DNA of 47,414 nt. Origin: an uncultured Schlesneria sp. GTDB lineage: Bacteria > Planctomycetota > Planctomycetia > Planctomycetales > Planctomycetaceae. Location of the stretch: NCBI GenBank assembly GCA_903858935.1, contig CAIOKO010000251.1, positions 1 to 47,414 of the forward strand, given 5' to 3'. The position numbers and the translations under genes are program-made. Numbering within the stretch: position 1 is the first letter of the stretch; the number at the start of each line of letters is the position of its first letter. Below are positions 39,201-47,028 of the stretch, one piece after another. Under the pieces are notes generated by a model. The model had not been told where the DNA came from. It made no database searches and worked only from the letters and a program-made list of their open reading frames with translations.

Positions 39201-39417
39201 TTTTATTGGACCCGTTGAAGTCACGCTGGTCGGACTTCCGGCAGGGTATTCCGTTCAGCAGGGAGCGGTTCCAGCCGATCAAGATGCGTTTGAACTCATC
39301 GTTCGAGGCCCAAAAGTCGTCGCCGAAACACCAGTCGCCAACGTGAAAATGCGCATCACATCAGCAGCCAGTTTGCTCGTTCCCGAAATCCCGGTCAACC
39401 TCAAGTCCGTACCTTGA
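36265..39417 (+). CDS. Secreted LamG/PPC-type multidomain protein
   Basis: A 1050-aa exported protein with a signal peptide (MLTYARRFAFVVQLFLLAEISNG). The ATG at 36265 is chosen over the TTG seven codons earlier. Residues about 30-280 form a LamG/concanavalin-like domain (LQLDASKHQYIEVADGSDID; IGDFRLFPRALSAEEVKKLF). The next part (VISNLSQSGLQTGHTTRLVI, about 305) is an IPT/Ig-like block of the kind common in planctomycetes, followed by pre-peptidase-type beta-sandwich repeats (GTFSTQT; DIYLLNVTAGQKLKLTL). No catalytic domain is visible. It probably binds carbohydrate or forms part of the cell surface. It is alone and divergent from the ABC transporter. Confidence 0.8.
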   Translation: MLTYARRFAFVVQLFLLAEISNGQDQNFPISSQAVVHFTFSEDTGPAKDSATIGQFPDEGKLINDPIRVESPFWNQSRKTALQLDASKHQYIEVADGSDIDASVGVTIAMFVVNLTEPADTSYHGLFAKRGMTDSKYSTNYGINFVTAGDNFQVYIHDGSEYRVATYGSKDAIPFRKMTYITATYTVGDAPGQDADTDADDVRIQYFINGEPLLPKSATKGFINGNEAWTLDVNLAGLLNNLPLSIGRSEVAGEYTSCVIGDFRLFPRALSAEEVKKLFLEVAGENVKELIAADKPVPHTIPVISNLSQSGLQTGHTTRLVINGADLGPDPSILFPFPELKFDVVEGSDANHLVVDVMIPAETVPGIYPIWVKSKSGMSKSASLAIDRLPQVPMSSSIEKPATLPAAFFGSLSGGQQQLVYFAGTMGQRVVTDVELKRFGGTANPVVEIKSPSGTPLTIGWGQNSLRGDARAELILPADGIYTIELHDLTFNAPGASPFRMKVGDLKLVDGVLPAAAIPGQIEIEPVGTGFTTGTKLSGTFSTQTASGAGSLSLAQEAGFSGSVPFIALSHGIELIEAAPATDGALQTIDATFPQPSTKTVAINGRVAAKGERDIYLLNVTAGQKLKLTLQSDSLSSTLEGEIKVFGHPGGNLLAATGDQPAIGDPNLEFRVPAEISQIQIQVRDLFGRGNPRSFYRLLIEPADQPRFGLTLNTPTVNLPEDGSAIVELLVNRFGYLGPIKLSVVGDDSVKVSPDQIPSNQQGKILLRLVRGVTNQGTTSSLLRLVGESIDIEPSIKRTATLQAGVVAPTFNDTIAMGKSPTAGLSLELLHLPTVLFRGVTSELGFVVKRHADHPAATLPVRLALDSSEPVRKRDPNNAAAGTFSVVSIGPRLILPVEPDQSFVTLTVPLEVTEPVINFVLKVESIPHAYSDRVLSAAYSQPFHVEIKNAVTPKLDDGSLAFAGEVDHKLKGILQRTAGFIGPVEVTLVGLPAGYSVQQGAVPADQDAFELIVRGPKVVAETPVANVKMRITSAASLLVPEIPVNLKSVP

Positions 39418-39461
39418 CCGAACTCGAGTCGGACGCAACTGCTGTATGACGTGCGACGGTT

Positions 39462-40257
39462 TCACAATAACACTTCGCCGCGCCAAACGGTCACAGCCTG
39501 ACCGCCAAGAACCACTCGATCACCATTTAACCAAAGTCGCAAAATGCCTCACCGAGTTGAAATCTGATTTGCCATCAAGCGAGACCGATTCAGCTTCTCT
39601 GACCAGCATTGAGTCAAACAGCAATGTGCTGATCAACAGACGGGGTCTCCGACTACCCCAACAGCCGGTGCAAAGAATCGCGAAACAAAGTCAAACTTGT
39701 CATTGTCCGCTCGCGATGTGACAAAGATACTACGCACCGGAAGGCTCTCCAGCTTCCGAAAGTCCGGTCAGATGGATCTGACCGTTGCTGCAGAATCAAA
39801 TACAGCGAGATAATCAACAAAACTACACCCGAAATCGACCGGCTCCGCACCGAGCGAATTCGATAGATCAGGTGGAATATCCACCGTAACAACCGGCGTT
39901 GCTGGAAGGTCAAGATCGATAAAGTCTCCATCTTGTGCACAAGTGATTCCTCAACTACGAGTTTGGAAACATATAGGGACTCGCTGAGGCACAAGATCGG
40001 ACGACCATAAAGCATGGGCCGTCGCCAATGTTGCGTGACCGCAGAAATCGATCTCCACAGTCGGTGTGAACCATCGCAACTCCAGACGGTGCTCAAGTCG
40101 CCGCACAAAAACTGTCTCCGAAAGATTCATTTCCGCCGCCACAGATTGCATCCATTTTGAGTCGGCGGCCTCGTCTGGCAAACATACTGCAGCCGGATTC
40201 CCCCCCAAATAGCTGATTTGTATTTGCATCAACCTGCCAACACTTCACACCGGGCAT
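39462..40257 (-). pseudogene. PhzF-family epimerase/isomerase gene with four in-frame UGA and a G7 frameshift
   Basis: The minus strand from 40257 encodes MPGVKCWQVDANTNQLFGG; a run of seven G (40200-40206) then shifts the frame by one, after which NPAAVCLPDEAADSKWMQ, EMNLSETVFVRR and RWFTPTVEIDFCGHATLA follow. The family pattern continues in one frame to a stop at 39462-39464 (LDLPA, PDFRKLE, FVSRFFAPAVGVV, SAHCCL, LGGQAVTVWRGE). Four in-frame TGA codons interrupt it: 39951-39953, 39768-39770, 39633-39635 and 39549-39551. The Asp/Glu catalytic residue of PhzF (Glu in EMNLSE) is present. I see no other frameshift. The ORF fragment at 39951-40232 is the longest uninterrupted piece. It reads as a decaying gene unless UGA is read through. 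Confidence 0.85.
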
Positions 40258-40553
40258 TATTCTCTTTCACAAACCTAGTAGGATGATTTGTATAATTCGC
40301 AGCAGAGATTCTAATGAACCAGAAAAAACCGCCAAGACAACAGGGAATGTCAGTATATATTCTAGCACCATATCAGGCGCATTTGCCGGAGTTAAAACTT
40401 AATCGCCGATAGAAGGAACTATTCATTTCTAGGAATGCGAGACATAAATTGAGCATTCGTGATTGAACAAGGTAAGTTCACCCCTCGATACTTGACTCGC
40501 GATCGTAACTTTTATCTAATCTACTCTTCACACATTTTTAACGGAGAATCGCA
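40258..40553. other. AT-rich region between the decayed gene and the small basic protein
   Basis: This 296-base stretch is divergent upstream sequence for both neighbours. It holds a TATAAT at 40291-40296 with no good -35 at the usual spacing. GGAG lies nine bases before the ATG of the small basic protein at 40554. Nothing else is visible. Confidence 0.35.
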
Positions 40554-40913
40554 ATGGCCAAGAAAGCATCAAGTATCGATTTTAATATGTCCGAAACCAT
40601 TCGTGACATCCTGACCGAAAACCCAAAGATGGGCCCGAAGGAAGTCACCGAAGCCATTTTGGCCAAGCATCCCGGCGTGAAAATTAACAAAAACAGCTTC
40701 TCAGTTGCGTTTTATACGGGCAGAAAGAAACTTGGTATCAAGTCAGCATCCGGTCGAGGCAGAAAAGTCGGCGTTCGGAAATCACTCTCGACGGTTAACC
40801 CAAAGGTTGATCTGGCAAGACTGCAAGCTGCGGCCAAATTCCTGAGTGAAGTTGGTGGGGCAGAAGCTGCACTTGAAGCCATTAAGCAGGTTCAGGCTGT
40901 TCAAGTTAAGTAA
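40554..40913 (+). CDS. Small basic protein, DNA-binding-like, unknown function
   Basis: A 119-aa protein. The N-terminal half (about residues 12-65) looks like a winged or helix-turn-helix fold: IRDILTENPKMGPKEVTEAI, then HPGVKINKNSFSVAFYTGRK. A central Lys/Arg/Gly-rich linker (SGRGRKVGVRK) follows, and the last 35 residues form an Ala-rich helix (LQAAAKFLSEVGGAEAALEA). I recognise this as a family of small basic proteins widespread in planctomycetes, with no known role; nucleoid or regulatory functions are guesses. GGAGAATCGCA precedes the ATG. Confidence 0.75.
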   Translation: MAKKASSIDFNMSETIRDILTENPKMGPKEVTEAILAKHPGVKINKNSFSVAFYTGRKKLGIKSASGRGRKVGVRKSLSTVNPKVDLARLQAAAKFLSEVGGAEAALEAIKQVQAVQVK

Positions 40914-41406
40914 AAACACACCGTCTCTTTCGATTGTTAACATAGGACATTTGCGTGTTGCGCTTCGGCAAATAAGCAATCTGATGGACATTGTGAGGTG
41001 CACAACTTGCAAGGTTCACCGGAACAGTATGCGATCGTGTGACTAACAACTGAATTGCTAATTCCTTTCAAGAAATCAAGCATCTACAGTCTCGGGGCGA
41101 CGGGTCTCTGTCCGGCGCCAGTTCAACGACGAGTTGAAAATCTTTCTGCAGCCCCTGACGGTCTGTTGCCACGGTGTCTTCTGCTGTCGAGTCACCTGCG
41201 AACCACTGATCGAACGTTCCGATTTGGCTCGTGACAGATCTCATGTGCAACAGTCAAAACAAGGGCAACTGGCACACTGGGGAATTTGCGTGCTGGTCGT
41301 GTCATGCGGTGCGGGATAATGATATCCAGGATCATACGCGCGATCCCGCTTAATGTTGGCAATTACGCACTGTAATCCTTCTACATCGGATGTATTAACT
41401 CCAGCG
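40914..41406. other. Gene-poor region; no identifiable gene
   Basis: About 490 bases between the small basic protein and the 3' end of the nucleotidyltransferase operon. A 60-codon minus-strand frame (41068-41250) has no ribosome-binding site and matches no family I know, though its charged composition (DRQGLQKDFQLVVELAPDRD) may mark a degraded gene. No repeat or hairpin of note. Confidence 0.35.
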
Positions 41407-42159
41407 TCATTGATGTTTTAAACGAACTCTCACAAGCAAATCATTCAACGCGGAAGCGGCCGAAGTCGTCTCCGGAAGGTGACTTCCGTCGAAGGCGGAT
41501 TGTAAAACAGACCGCAGCCGTTCGTATTCCGCTTCATGAAACTTGAGATCCGCTGCCAGTCGTCCTAGCTCAGGTCCACCGGTTTTGTGCGCAATCAGAT
41601 CTGGAATGTAAGAAAGCTTGGCATCATCGTTCAGTTGGATAAGATTCGCTTGAATCCTACCTGTTCGCATCAGATGAATACCCGTCAACAGTACCCGATA
41701 GACATACAACAAAGGCTTAACGTGCGGCGGGTCCTCCTTCAGGAACAGCTTCCATTGTGTTTCGGCAAATCCAAAATAGTGATGTGCGTGATGTTTTGTG
41801 ATGCAGTCAGCGGCGATCTTCTTTAACTCGTCATGTTCCGGCGTCGAAAAGACAATCAACGGAGATAGTAATTGTTCCAGGACATATCCGTTCTTCTTCA
41901 ACATCAGGCCAAAGAACTTCCTGGCATCGTGTGTCACGAGGTCAATTTCAAGACCTTGATGGATATCTGATTTCTCAACGGTCTCTTCGGCCTCAGTCAT
42001 ACCGATGACATCCCTCAACGGCAAAAGATGCGAACCCCGCAGGTCGAAATCCGAATCAGGCGACGGAAATCCATAAAGGTGCGCACCACTGATCGTGGCG
42101 AACATGAGAGGAAAAGGATGTTCGGCGACGTGCTTGTAAATTCGTTTGTCGATATTCAT
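41407..42159 (-). CDS. COG3541/RlaP-type nucleotidyltransferase, second of pair
   Basis: A 250-aa protein with a DNA polymerase beta-type nucleotidyltransferase core near the N-terminus: TISGAHLYGFPSPDSDFDLRG, where the G-S/A-x-x-Y-G and D-S-D-x-D pattern supplies the metal-binding Asp residues. The rest is helical (VLEQLLSPLIVFSTPEHDEL; LLYVYRVLLTGIHLMRTG), as in the T4 NrdC.11/YcgL family (pfam10127). Such proteins have been linked by gene neighbourhood to RNA repair, but the substrate is not known. Its ATG overlaps the stop of the upstream paralogue (ATGA), so both are made from one transcript. The two paralogues are clearly diverged, not recent copies. Confidence 0.8.
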   Translation of the reverse strand: MNIDKRIYKHVAEHPFPLMFATISGAHLYGFPSPDSDFDLRGSHLLPLRDVIGMTEAEETVEKSDIHQGLEIDLVTHDARKFFGLMLKKNGYVLEQLLSPLIVFSTPEHDELKKIAADCITKHHAHHYFGFAETQWKLFLKEDPPHVKPLLYVYRVLLTGIHLMRTGRIQANLIQLNDDAKLSYIPDLIAHKTGGPELGRLAADLKFHEAEYERLRSVLQSAFDGSHLPETTSAASALNDLLVRVRLKHQ

Positions 42160-43106
42160 GGAAGTTCCCCCGAGAGCGCCGCACGCCGTGCCTTAATCAA
42201 CAAGCCATTAACCACTTCATAATCTGGCCGTTCGGGCAGTTTGGATTCCGACAAAGCTTGATTGAATCGGGTGTGCAGACTCAGTCGCCATTTTTCGGTT
42301 TCGTCCCACGGCACTTCGCCCTTTTTGATTGCCAGCAGCTGCTCTCGGTGTTCCTCAACAAGCACGGGAACGAAGCCGTGTTTCAGCACACTGATTCCAG
42401 CAATCAACAGTCTAATCAGGTGCATCACGTGCTTCCATTTCACTTCGCCCTGGTTACGAAGATCAGACTGCATCTTTTTGAACTGCGACATCACGTAGCC
42501 GTTGTAGGTCTGATAAACCAGCCTTGAGAGAAACACCGAACGCATTTGCAGCAATTCTTCCGCCAACGGCGTTGTCTTCTCGACCAGCGGTGTATAGAGA
42601 CATTCCAGTACGTTCGGGTTCGCCTTCAGAGCGAGTACCAGAAATCGCTGTAATTCCCAGTAATGTTCCTGAGTTTCGTCGCACGAAAGCTGATCCGGTA
42701 CGCCATACAAAGACCAGTGCAGTTCGGCAGACGGCAGAAAAATCCCCCGATAATCGGTATCGGACTGGTCGTCATCGAGTCCATATGCGCGCGAGCCAAC
42801 CACGCATCGAAAGATGACACGTTCGTACAGGTTGCTGCGAGCAGCAGATATTTGAGCATCGCCAATCTCCCCTTCCTTGAAATGAGCCAGCATCACGACA
42901 TCTTCCCGTGAAAGGGCGTGTTCCCCCCCGTCTGGAAACCGGACTCTATAAGCATGATCCAGATCACCCGGCGAACGGACAATCATCCCGACGGCACCCC
43001 GTGGATGCAGCGTCCGACCATTTTGACCAACGATTTCCCGTAAGGAGACAACCTGCGTCCCTTCAGAGAAAATCAGATTCGGGTTTTGATGAACTCGTTC
43101 AGTCAC
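42156..43106 (-). CDS. COG3541/RlaP-type nucleotidyltransferase with N-terminal extra domain
   Basis: A 316-aa protein by the GTG start at 43106 (VTERVHQNPNLIFSEGTQVV); a TTG three codons earlier is possible and no clear ribosome-binding site was seen. Residues about 15-85 form an additional small beta-type domain (GMIVRSPGDLDHAYRVRFPD) not present in the second gene. The nucleotidyltransferase core follows at about 100-125 (VVGSRAYGLDDDQSDTDYRG) with the metal-binding Asp pair. The helical remainder (LECLYTPLVEKTTPLAEELL; HVMHLIRLLIAGISVLK) is as in the family. It overlaps the next gene by four bases. The N-terminal domain may bind a protein or RNA partner, which is inference. Confidence 0.8.
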   Translation of the reverse strand: MTERVHQNPNLIFSEGTQVVSLREIVGQNGRTLHPRGAVGMIVRSPGDLDHAYRVRFPDGGEHALSREDVVMLAHFKEGEIGDAQISAARSNLYERVIFRCVVGSRAYGLDDDQSDTDYRGIFLPSAELHWSLYGVPDQLSCDETQEHYWELQRFLVLALKANPNVLECLYTPLVEKTTPLAEELLQMRSVFLSRLVYQTYNGYVMSQFKKMQSDLRNQGEVKWKHVMHLIRLLIAGISVLKHGFVPVLVEEHREQLLAIKKGEVPWDETEKWRLSLHTRFNQALSESKLPERPDYEVVNGLLIKARRAALSGELP

Positions 43107-43115
43107 GTTTAACAA

Positions 43116-43355
43116 TCAAGTACGAGTAAAAAGCTTTCGGCAAAACCCGAACGCTAACGATCCAAACACGATTGAAAGCATAAGAACGCAGCCGGGATCA
43201 ATAATCGGCGGTATCCACCAGATCGTGCGTATTGCAGGTGAAGGCGAGAGTAGACATCCAATTGCCCCCGTGATCCCTCCGATCAAAGGGATCAATGAGA
43301 TCCCGGAACTTTCGGGAGTTTCTTTTTTTCGCCGAGAATTCTGTGCAACTGCCAT
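43116..43355 (-). CDS. Small two-helix membrane protein
   Basis: A 79-aa protein by the ATG at 43355 (MAVAQNSRRKKETPESS); the frame extends 13 codons upstream to a TTG. It has a basic N-terminus, then a hydrophobic segment (ISLIPLIGGITGAIGCLL), a Pro/Trp-rich bend (WWIPPIIDPGC) and a second hydrophobic segment (VLMLSIVFGSLAFGF). I recognise the style SLIPLIGG..GAIG...WWIP..DPG from small planctomycete proteins of unknown function. It ends nine bases before the nucleotidyltransferase start, so it is probably the first gene of that transcript. Confidence 0.6.
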   Translation of the reverse strand: MAVAQNSRRKKETPESSGISLIPLIGGITGAIGCLLSPSPAIRTIWWIPPIIDPGCVLMLSIVFGSLAFGFCRKLFTRT

Positions 43356-43462
43356 CCACTGAGAAACTCCAATGACGAGTCCAAAAGCAATCAATCAGGA
43401 CGAAGCAGCCCAGAGAATCACGATCACTTTTTCTCCAAAACCAACTGCGACTCACACGGTCG

Positions 43463-44304
43463 TTAAAACGTATCATGGATAAGACCTGGCAGCACGGTCC
43501 AGGCATCACCTTCCAGCCAGCAACCACTACGGGGTTGCGGGTCAATTGTTACCACTAATGCTCCAGCGGCCTTGGCGATGTCTGGCAGCATCGCTGTAGG
43601 ATAAACTACGCCAGATGTTCCCACTGAGAGTAACACGTTACACTTTTCGACATCTTCGCATGCTTTGGTCTATACCGTTTCTGGTAAACCATCCCCAAAA
43701 GGACGTCGTTCGGTCGATGACGACCCATCCAATCAAACGGAAATTTTTGTTGTAATTCGGATACGAAGATTTCTGCCGACTGCTGTTTTCCCGTGTACTG
43801 ATGCAGACATTCCGCGATCCGCGTCAAATCCTTCCGCCCAAATCGCTTTACCAACTCCCCAGTTGAAGTGTCGACCACTTCCAAAAGCGAACCGTGAACT
43901 TCCAGGACCTCGTTCGAACCCGCCGTCTGATGAAGGCCATCAATGTCCTGTGTGATGACCGTCGTTTTGACTCGTTGCTCCATACGAACAATCGCATGGT
44001 GCCCGGCATTCGGTTCAGCCTTGGCAACTGGCTCAACGACATTCAGAACGAATTCTGCGACCGAAAGTGGTTGAGTGAGAACCGTTGTGAGCAGACCATT
44101 CCACGTTGCATAGTGCTCAGGCGGGAAACGCTGCCAAAACCCATCCGCGTCACGAAAAGTCGGAATGCCGCTTTCGGCGGAAATACCGGCGCCCGTAAAG
44201 ACGACGACTCGCTTCGCCTTTCGGAGCGCCAAAACGGCAGTGATCCAGTTGTCGATGTCCATCCAAGAAATTCCATTTTGATACGGCGTTTCGTCGAGGT
44301 GCAT
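43463..44304 (-). pseudogene. Sir2-family NAD-dependent deacylase, frameshifted
   Basis: The intact part (from 44304 or, more likely, the Met at 44262) shows the sirtuin opening VVVFTGAGISAESGIPTFRD, the NAD-binding TQDIDGLHQTAG and the catalytic His in EVHGS. At about 43700, in a run of four T, the frame shifts: the original frame then ends after unrelated residues, while the next frame carries on the family sequence (GLPETV, then after a TAG at 43670-43672, KCNVLLSVGTSGVVYPTAML, and VVTIDPQPRSGC...) to a TAA at 43463-43465. The TQNID motif reads TQDID, another sign of decay. A frameshift plus a stop make it a pseudogene. Confidence 0.85.
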
Positions 44305-44418
44305 TTAACACGTAAACCGTTTCCACTGAATCAACAACAGACAAACCCAGCCAGGAGCAAATGGGCGGGGTAGGGCAGCATGCTCATTCCCTGAAAAAAG
44401 TGATCTCGGTTGACCCCG

Positions 44419-44586
44419 TCAAAAGCAGCCTTTCGACAAACAGCACTTTTTGAAAAGCCTTCCTGAGCCACAAGGACACAAATCGTTCCGTCCCAGCTTT
44501 TCTTCGAGTTGCTTATCGCTGTGAACGATCCTAACGCCTCGTTTGACGTGCGTTTCAGATGGAAAACCCCGTCGCCGTTTGCTCAT
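44419..44586 (-). CDS. SEC-C metal-binding mini-protein
   Basis: A 55-aa protein beginning [19 protein letters not shown] and ending with the SEC-C zinc motif [13 protein letters not shown]. The start at 44586 is chosen because homologous planctomycete proteins, as I recall them, begin at this point; the longer frame upstream (to 44727) has no ribosome-binding site. The basic N-terminus plus SEC-C suggests an RNA- or ribosome-associated role, as in SecA tails, but none has been shown. It is short and otherwise easily missed. Confidence 0.7.
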   Translation of the reverse strand: MSKRRRGFPSETHVKRGVRIVHSDKQLEEKLGRNDLCPCGSGRLFKKCCLSKGCF

Positions 44587-44808
44587 GGTTTCGAAAGGAA
44601 TCTTGATCCGGGAAATCGTTCGTTCGCATGATACACCTCTAGTTTCCGGTTGATTGATCTCGAGATACCCTCGATTACTGCGGGAATATTCCCACAGAGA
44701 CGCAAGTGACAATTCGGCCCCGCTCAAGGTTCGCAGGAACCGTTGAACAAATGCGGAAATGGTCCGACTTAAACTTCACTAATCTCACTTTTTTCGAAAT
44801 ACTCCCGT

Positions 44809-45930
44809 TCAAAACTCGCCAGTCACCCCGCCGTCAGCAATACGAGACAATCTTCGATAGGTATTAAAATCGACATTCTGGCTGATGAAGCGGACCGATC
44901 CGTCACCCATGAGAAAATGACAACCTCCTGTGTGCATACTGCCAAACCCGGCCGTTTCAGGTCGAGGCGTCGTCGAAGTGAATCCGAAATTGATGGGGAT
45001 TGAGGCTTCGCCCAACGCGGTCCCCTGACCTCGTGGTCCATTATCGCCGCCCGCTCCAACCCACGTCGCATCGCCCATCGCATCAATGCGATTTGGCGTC
45101 GTGTCAAATGGAGTGTATCTCTCGCCAACGACGATCGCATTACTGGCGCCGTCCAGCATGTCGCGATAACCGATCTTGCTGTTAGCGCCAAACGTGCCAC
45201 CGAAGTTATAGGACGTACCGCCGACATCACTATTTAAAAATCCCTGCGCCGTGGTCATCGGGCTGACGTAGTTTCCTGTGGTCACGATGCACGGGTCTAA
45301 TACCCAGATCGCGCCGCTGACCGATGCAGAACTGTCGCTGTTTCCCTGAGTGTAAACCGTATTCCCGTATCCTGATTTAGATGATGCTCCCCCAGTGACT
45401 GGATTCCAGGCTGGATCGGTTCCAGCAACTCCCAAATAATTTGAACGTCCGCAAGGATAAGTAAGGAGGTTATTGGGAGGTATCGTGTCCGAACCAACGT
45501 CTGAAGGACAGCGAAACGCCCGGATCACGGTCTGAACGGATTGAGCAGTGACTGTCGCTGCCGTTGCAGACGACAACCCCGTGTTGAAATTAGGGATCGT
45601 CGCGGACGACCCCAGCAGATTGTAAAGCCCCGCCTGATCGATCTGTGGCAGCAACATCGCCATCCAGCCCCAGCCTAGAAACGCCGTTCGAGTTGAATTC
45701 ATGTCCAGATATCCAGGCGGAAACGTCGTCGCCGTGATATCGTGATAATTGGACAGTGCCAGCCCCAACTGCTTCAGATTGTTCTTGCACTGAGCTCGCC
45801 GAGCGGCCTCGCGGGCTTGCTGAACGGCAGGGAGCAATAAGGCGACTAAGACCGCAATGATCGCAATCACCACCAACAGTTCAATCAGCGTAAATGCTCG
45901 ACGCGTTGAAAACTCTCTCGACTTCAACAT
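44809..45930 (-). CDS. DUF1559 protein with prepilin-type N-terminus
   Basis: A 373-aa protein beginning [20 protein letters not shown], a type IV prepilin cleavage/methylation site with the hydrophobic helix [15 protein letters not shown]. The ATG at 45930 is chosen because AAGGA lies six bases upstream. After the helix comes the usual [20 protein letters not shown], and near the C-terminus [20 protein letters not shown] (the H-x9-DG block). DUF1559 proteins occur in dozens of copies per planctomycete genome, are exported by a type II-like secretion or pilus system, and have no proven function. It stands alone here. Confidence 0.92.
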   Translation of the reverse strand: MLKSREFSTRRAFTLIELLVVIAIIAVLVALLLPAVQQAREAARRAQCKNNLKQLGLALSNYHDITATTFPPGYLDMNSTRTAFLGWGWMAMLLPQIDQAGLYNLLGSSATIPNFNTGLSSATAATVTAQSVQTVIRAFRCPSDVGSDTIPPNNLLTYPCGRSNYLGVAGTDPAWNPVTGGASSKSGYGNTVYTQGNSDSSASVSGAIWVLDPCIVTTGNYVSPMTTAQGFLNSDVGGTSYNFGGTFGANSKIGYRDMLDGASNAIVVGERYTPFDTTPNRIDAMGDATWVGAGGDNGPRGQGTALGEASIPINFGFTSTTPRPETAGFGSMHTGGCHFLMGDGSVRFISQNVDFNTYRRLSRIADGGVTGEF

Positions 45931-46355
45931 CAAAATCCTTCGCTTAGCATGCCGAAACTTCAAAGCGATACAATGACTCGACAAGCGAAGTCATCCCCGT
46001 TGCGAGCAGGCAATGATAACCCATCGACCATTTTCTATGAAACAGCACCCAGCGACGTCGCTCTGATTCCGACCGATTAAAAAGTCTCAATGATGGAGGG
46101 CAAACTGGGGTACGACATTCTGTATTGTGCACCACGTCTCCTGACCCGATTCAAGTCACCGACCAACGGGCTCCCTCCCTCATTGTCACGGTCTCTTAAT
46201 TCACCGATCACCGGCAATCGGTAAACGCCTTGGTGCTTCCTGTGCTCAAATTCTTCTTCGTTGAAACGTTGAATCGAAGACGATGCGCAACGATGGGATT
46301 TTTGCGAGACATTGGAAAATCACAGGCCTTATTCGACTTTTCATTGACCGAGATT

Positions 46356-46383
46356 TTGAGCAACTATTGCCGACCTTGCGCAA
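46356..46383. repeat. Paired TTGCGCAA repeat, copy C
   Basis: TTGAGCAA and TTGCGCAA are 20 bases apart (46356 and 46376). Same layout as the other copies, with one base change in the first box. Confidence 0.6.
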
Positions 46384-46522
46384 CTAAGGAAACTGCCCCT
46401 TCCGTCGACACGCGACAGCCCTATGTCAGCCCGGGCCATCGGGCCGTCCAGTTGGGAATTCGGATTGAAGATGTGACGCGAAACATCCGTCGCACCTGCT
46501 CCATTCGTCTGATCAAAGAACA

Positions 46523-46550
46523 TTGCGCAACTATGACCCCGTTTGCGCAA
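46523..46550. repeat. Paired TTGCGCAA repeat, copy A
   Basis: Two exact TTGCGCAA palindromes, 46523-46530 and 46543-46550, are separated by CTATGACCCCGT and so lie 20 bases apart, two helical turns. It is nearly identical to copy B. Confidence 0.75.
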
Positions 46551-46764
46551 GTATGGATGCCCCCATGTTGTGTGCGAGGTGTCTCCAACCCCTGCGCACG
46601 TGACTTACTGAAGGTCTCCCGCCCCCTTTGGCATCATTCATTTCTTCCCTTCGCTCCCTTCTGTTCAAATTCTTTCCGCATTTTTCGTGATTTTGAATTT
46701 TCGTGATCGGCTTTTGCCTTCCGCCCCCGACCTGCATTGACGACAAGATCAACTCAGGATTTTT

Positions 46765-46907
46765 AACCACGAAATACCTAAACACGCGAAGCAAGAATCA
46801 GCAACAAATACGAGGCTTCGATTCGTACATAATTTGAAAATTTGGACCGTAAAACATGAATCACCCCCCTTCTTAGTCTGCCGGATTTTTTCGTGTGTTT
46901 CGCGGTT
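46765..46907. repeat. Inverted AACCACGAAATAC-type pair
   Basis: Arms 46765-46781 (AACCACGAAATACCTAA) and 46891-46907 are inverted and match at about 12 of 17 positions. The style resembles another common dispersed repeat of environmental bacteria. A third partial copy may lie near 46915-46925. Confidence 0.45.
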
Positions 46908-47000
46908 CAGATTCTTTTCGTGATTGAGTTGTGGGCGAAGCCCGCAACAGGTTATCCGTGGTGAAGTTCTTTCCAGTTCAAGCAATTGATTCAAAAAGCG

Positions 47001-47028
47001 TTGCGCAACTATGGCCCCGTTTGCGCAA
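47001..47028. repeat. Paired TTGCGCAA repeat, copy B
   Basis: TTGCGCAA at 47001-47008 and 47021-47028, spaced 20 bases with CTATGGCCCCGT between. On the minus strand it reads as about 1.6 tandem copies of CATAGTTGCGCAAACGGGGC. Its right edge touches the stop codon (47029-47031) of the following minus-strand gene. Confidence 0.75.

Larger units (their letters stand above)
45931..47028. other. 1.1-kb gene-free region with paired repeats
   Basis: No supportable gene. It contains the paired TTGCGCAA repeats (46356-46383, 46523-46550, 47001-47028, plus a degenerate pair near 46283-46309) and an inverted AACC.CGAAA pair (46765-46907). The promoter of the DUF1559 gene should lie in 45931-46150, but I could not define it. 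Confidence 0.5.

Noticed and set aside
40291-40296. TATAAT as a promoter for the small basic protein
   Set aside because: No acceptable -35 box at 16-18 bases, and it is over 250 bases from the start codon; kept only as a note in the gap entry.
41068-41250. 60-codon minus-strand open frame
   Set aside because: No ribosome-binding site and no family match; may be a gene remnant but cannot be supported.
46230-46706. 158-codon plus-strand open frame
   Set aside because: It crosses several TTGCGCAA repeats and its peptide (CATMTPFAQ-type) mirrors them.
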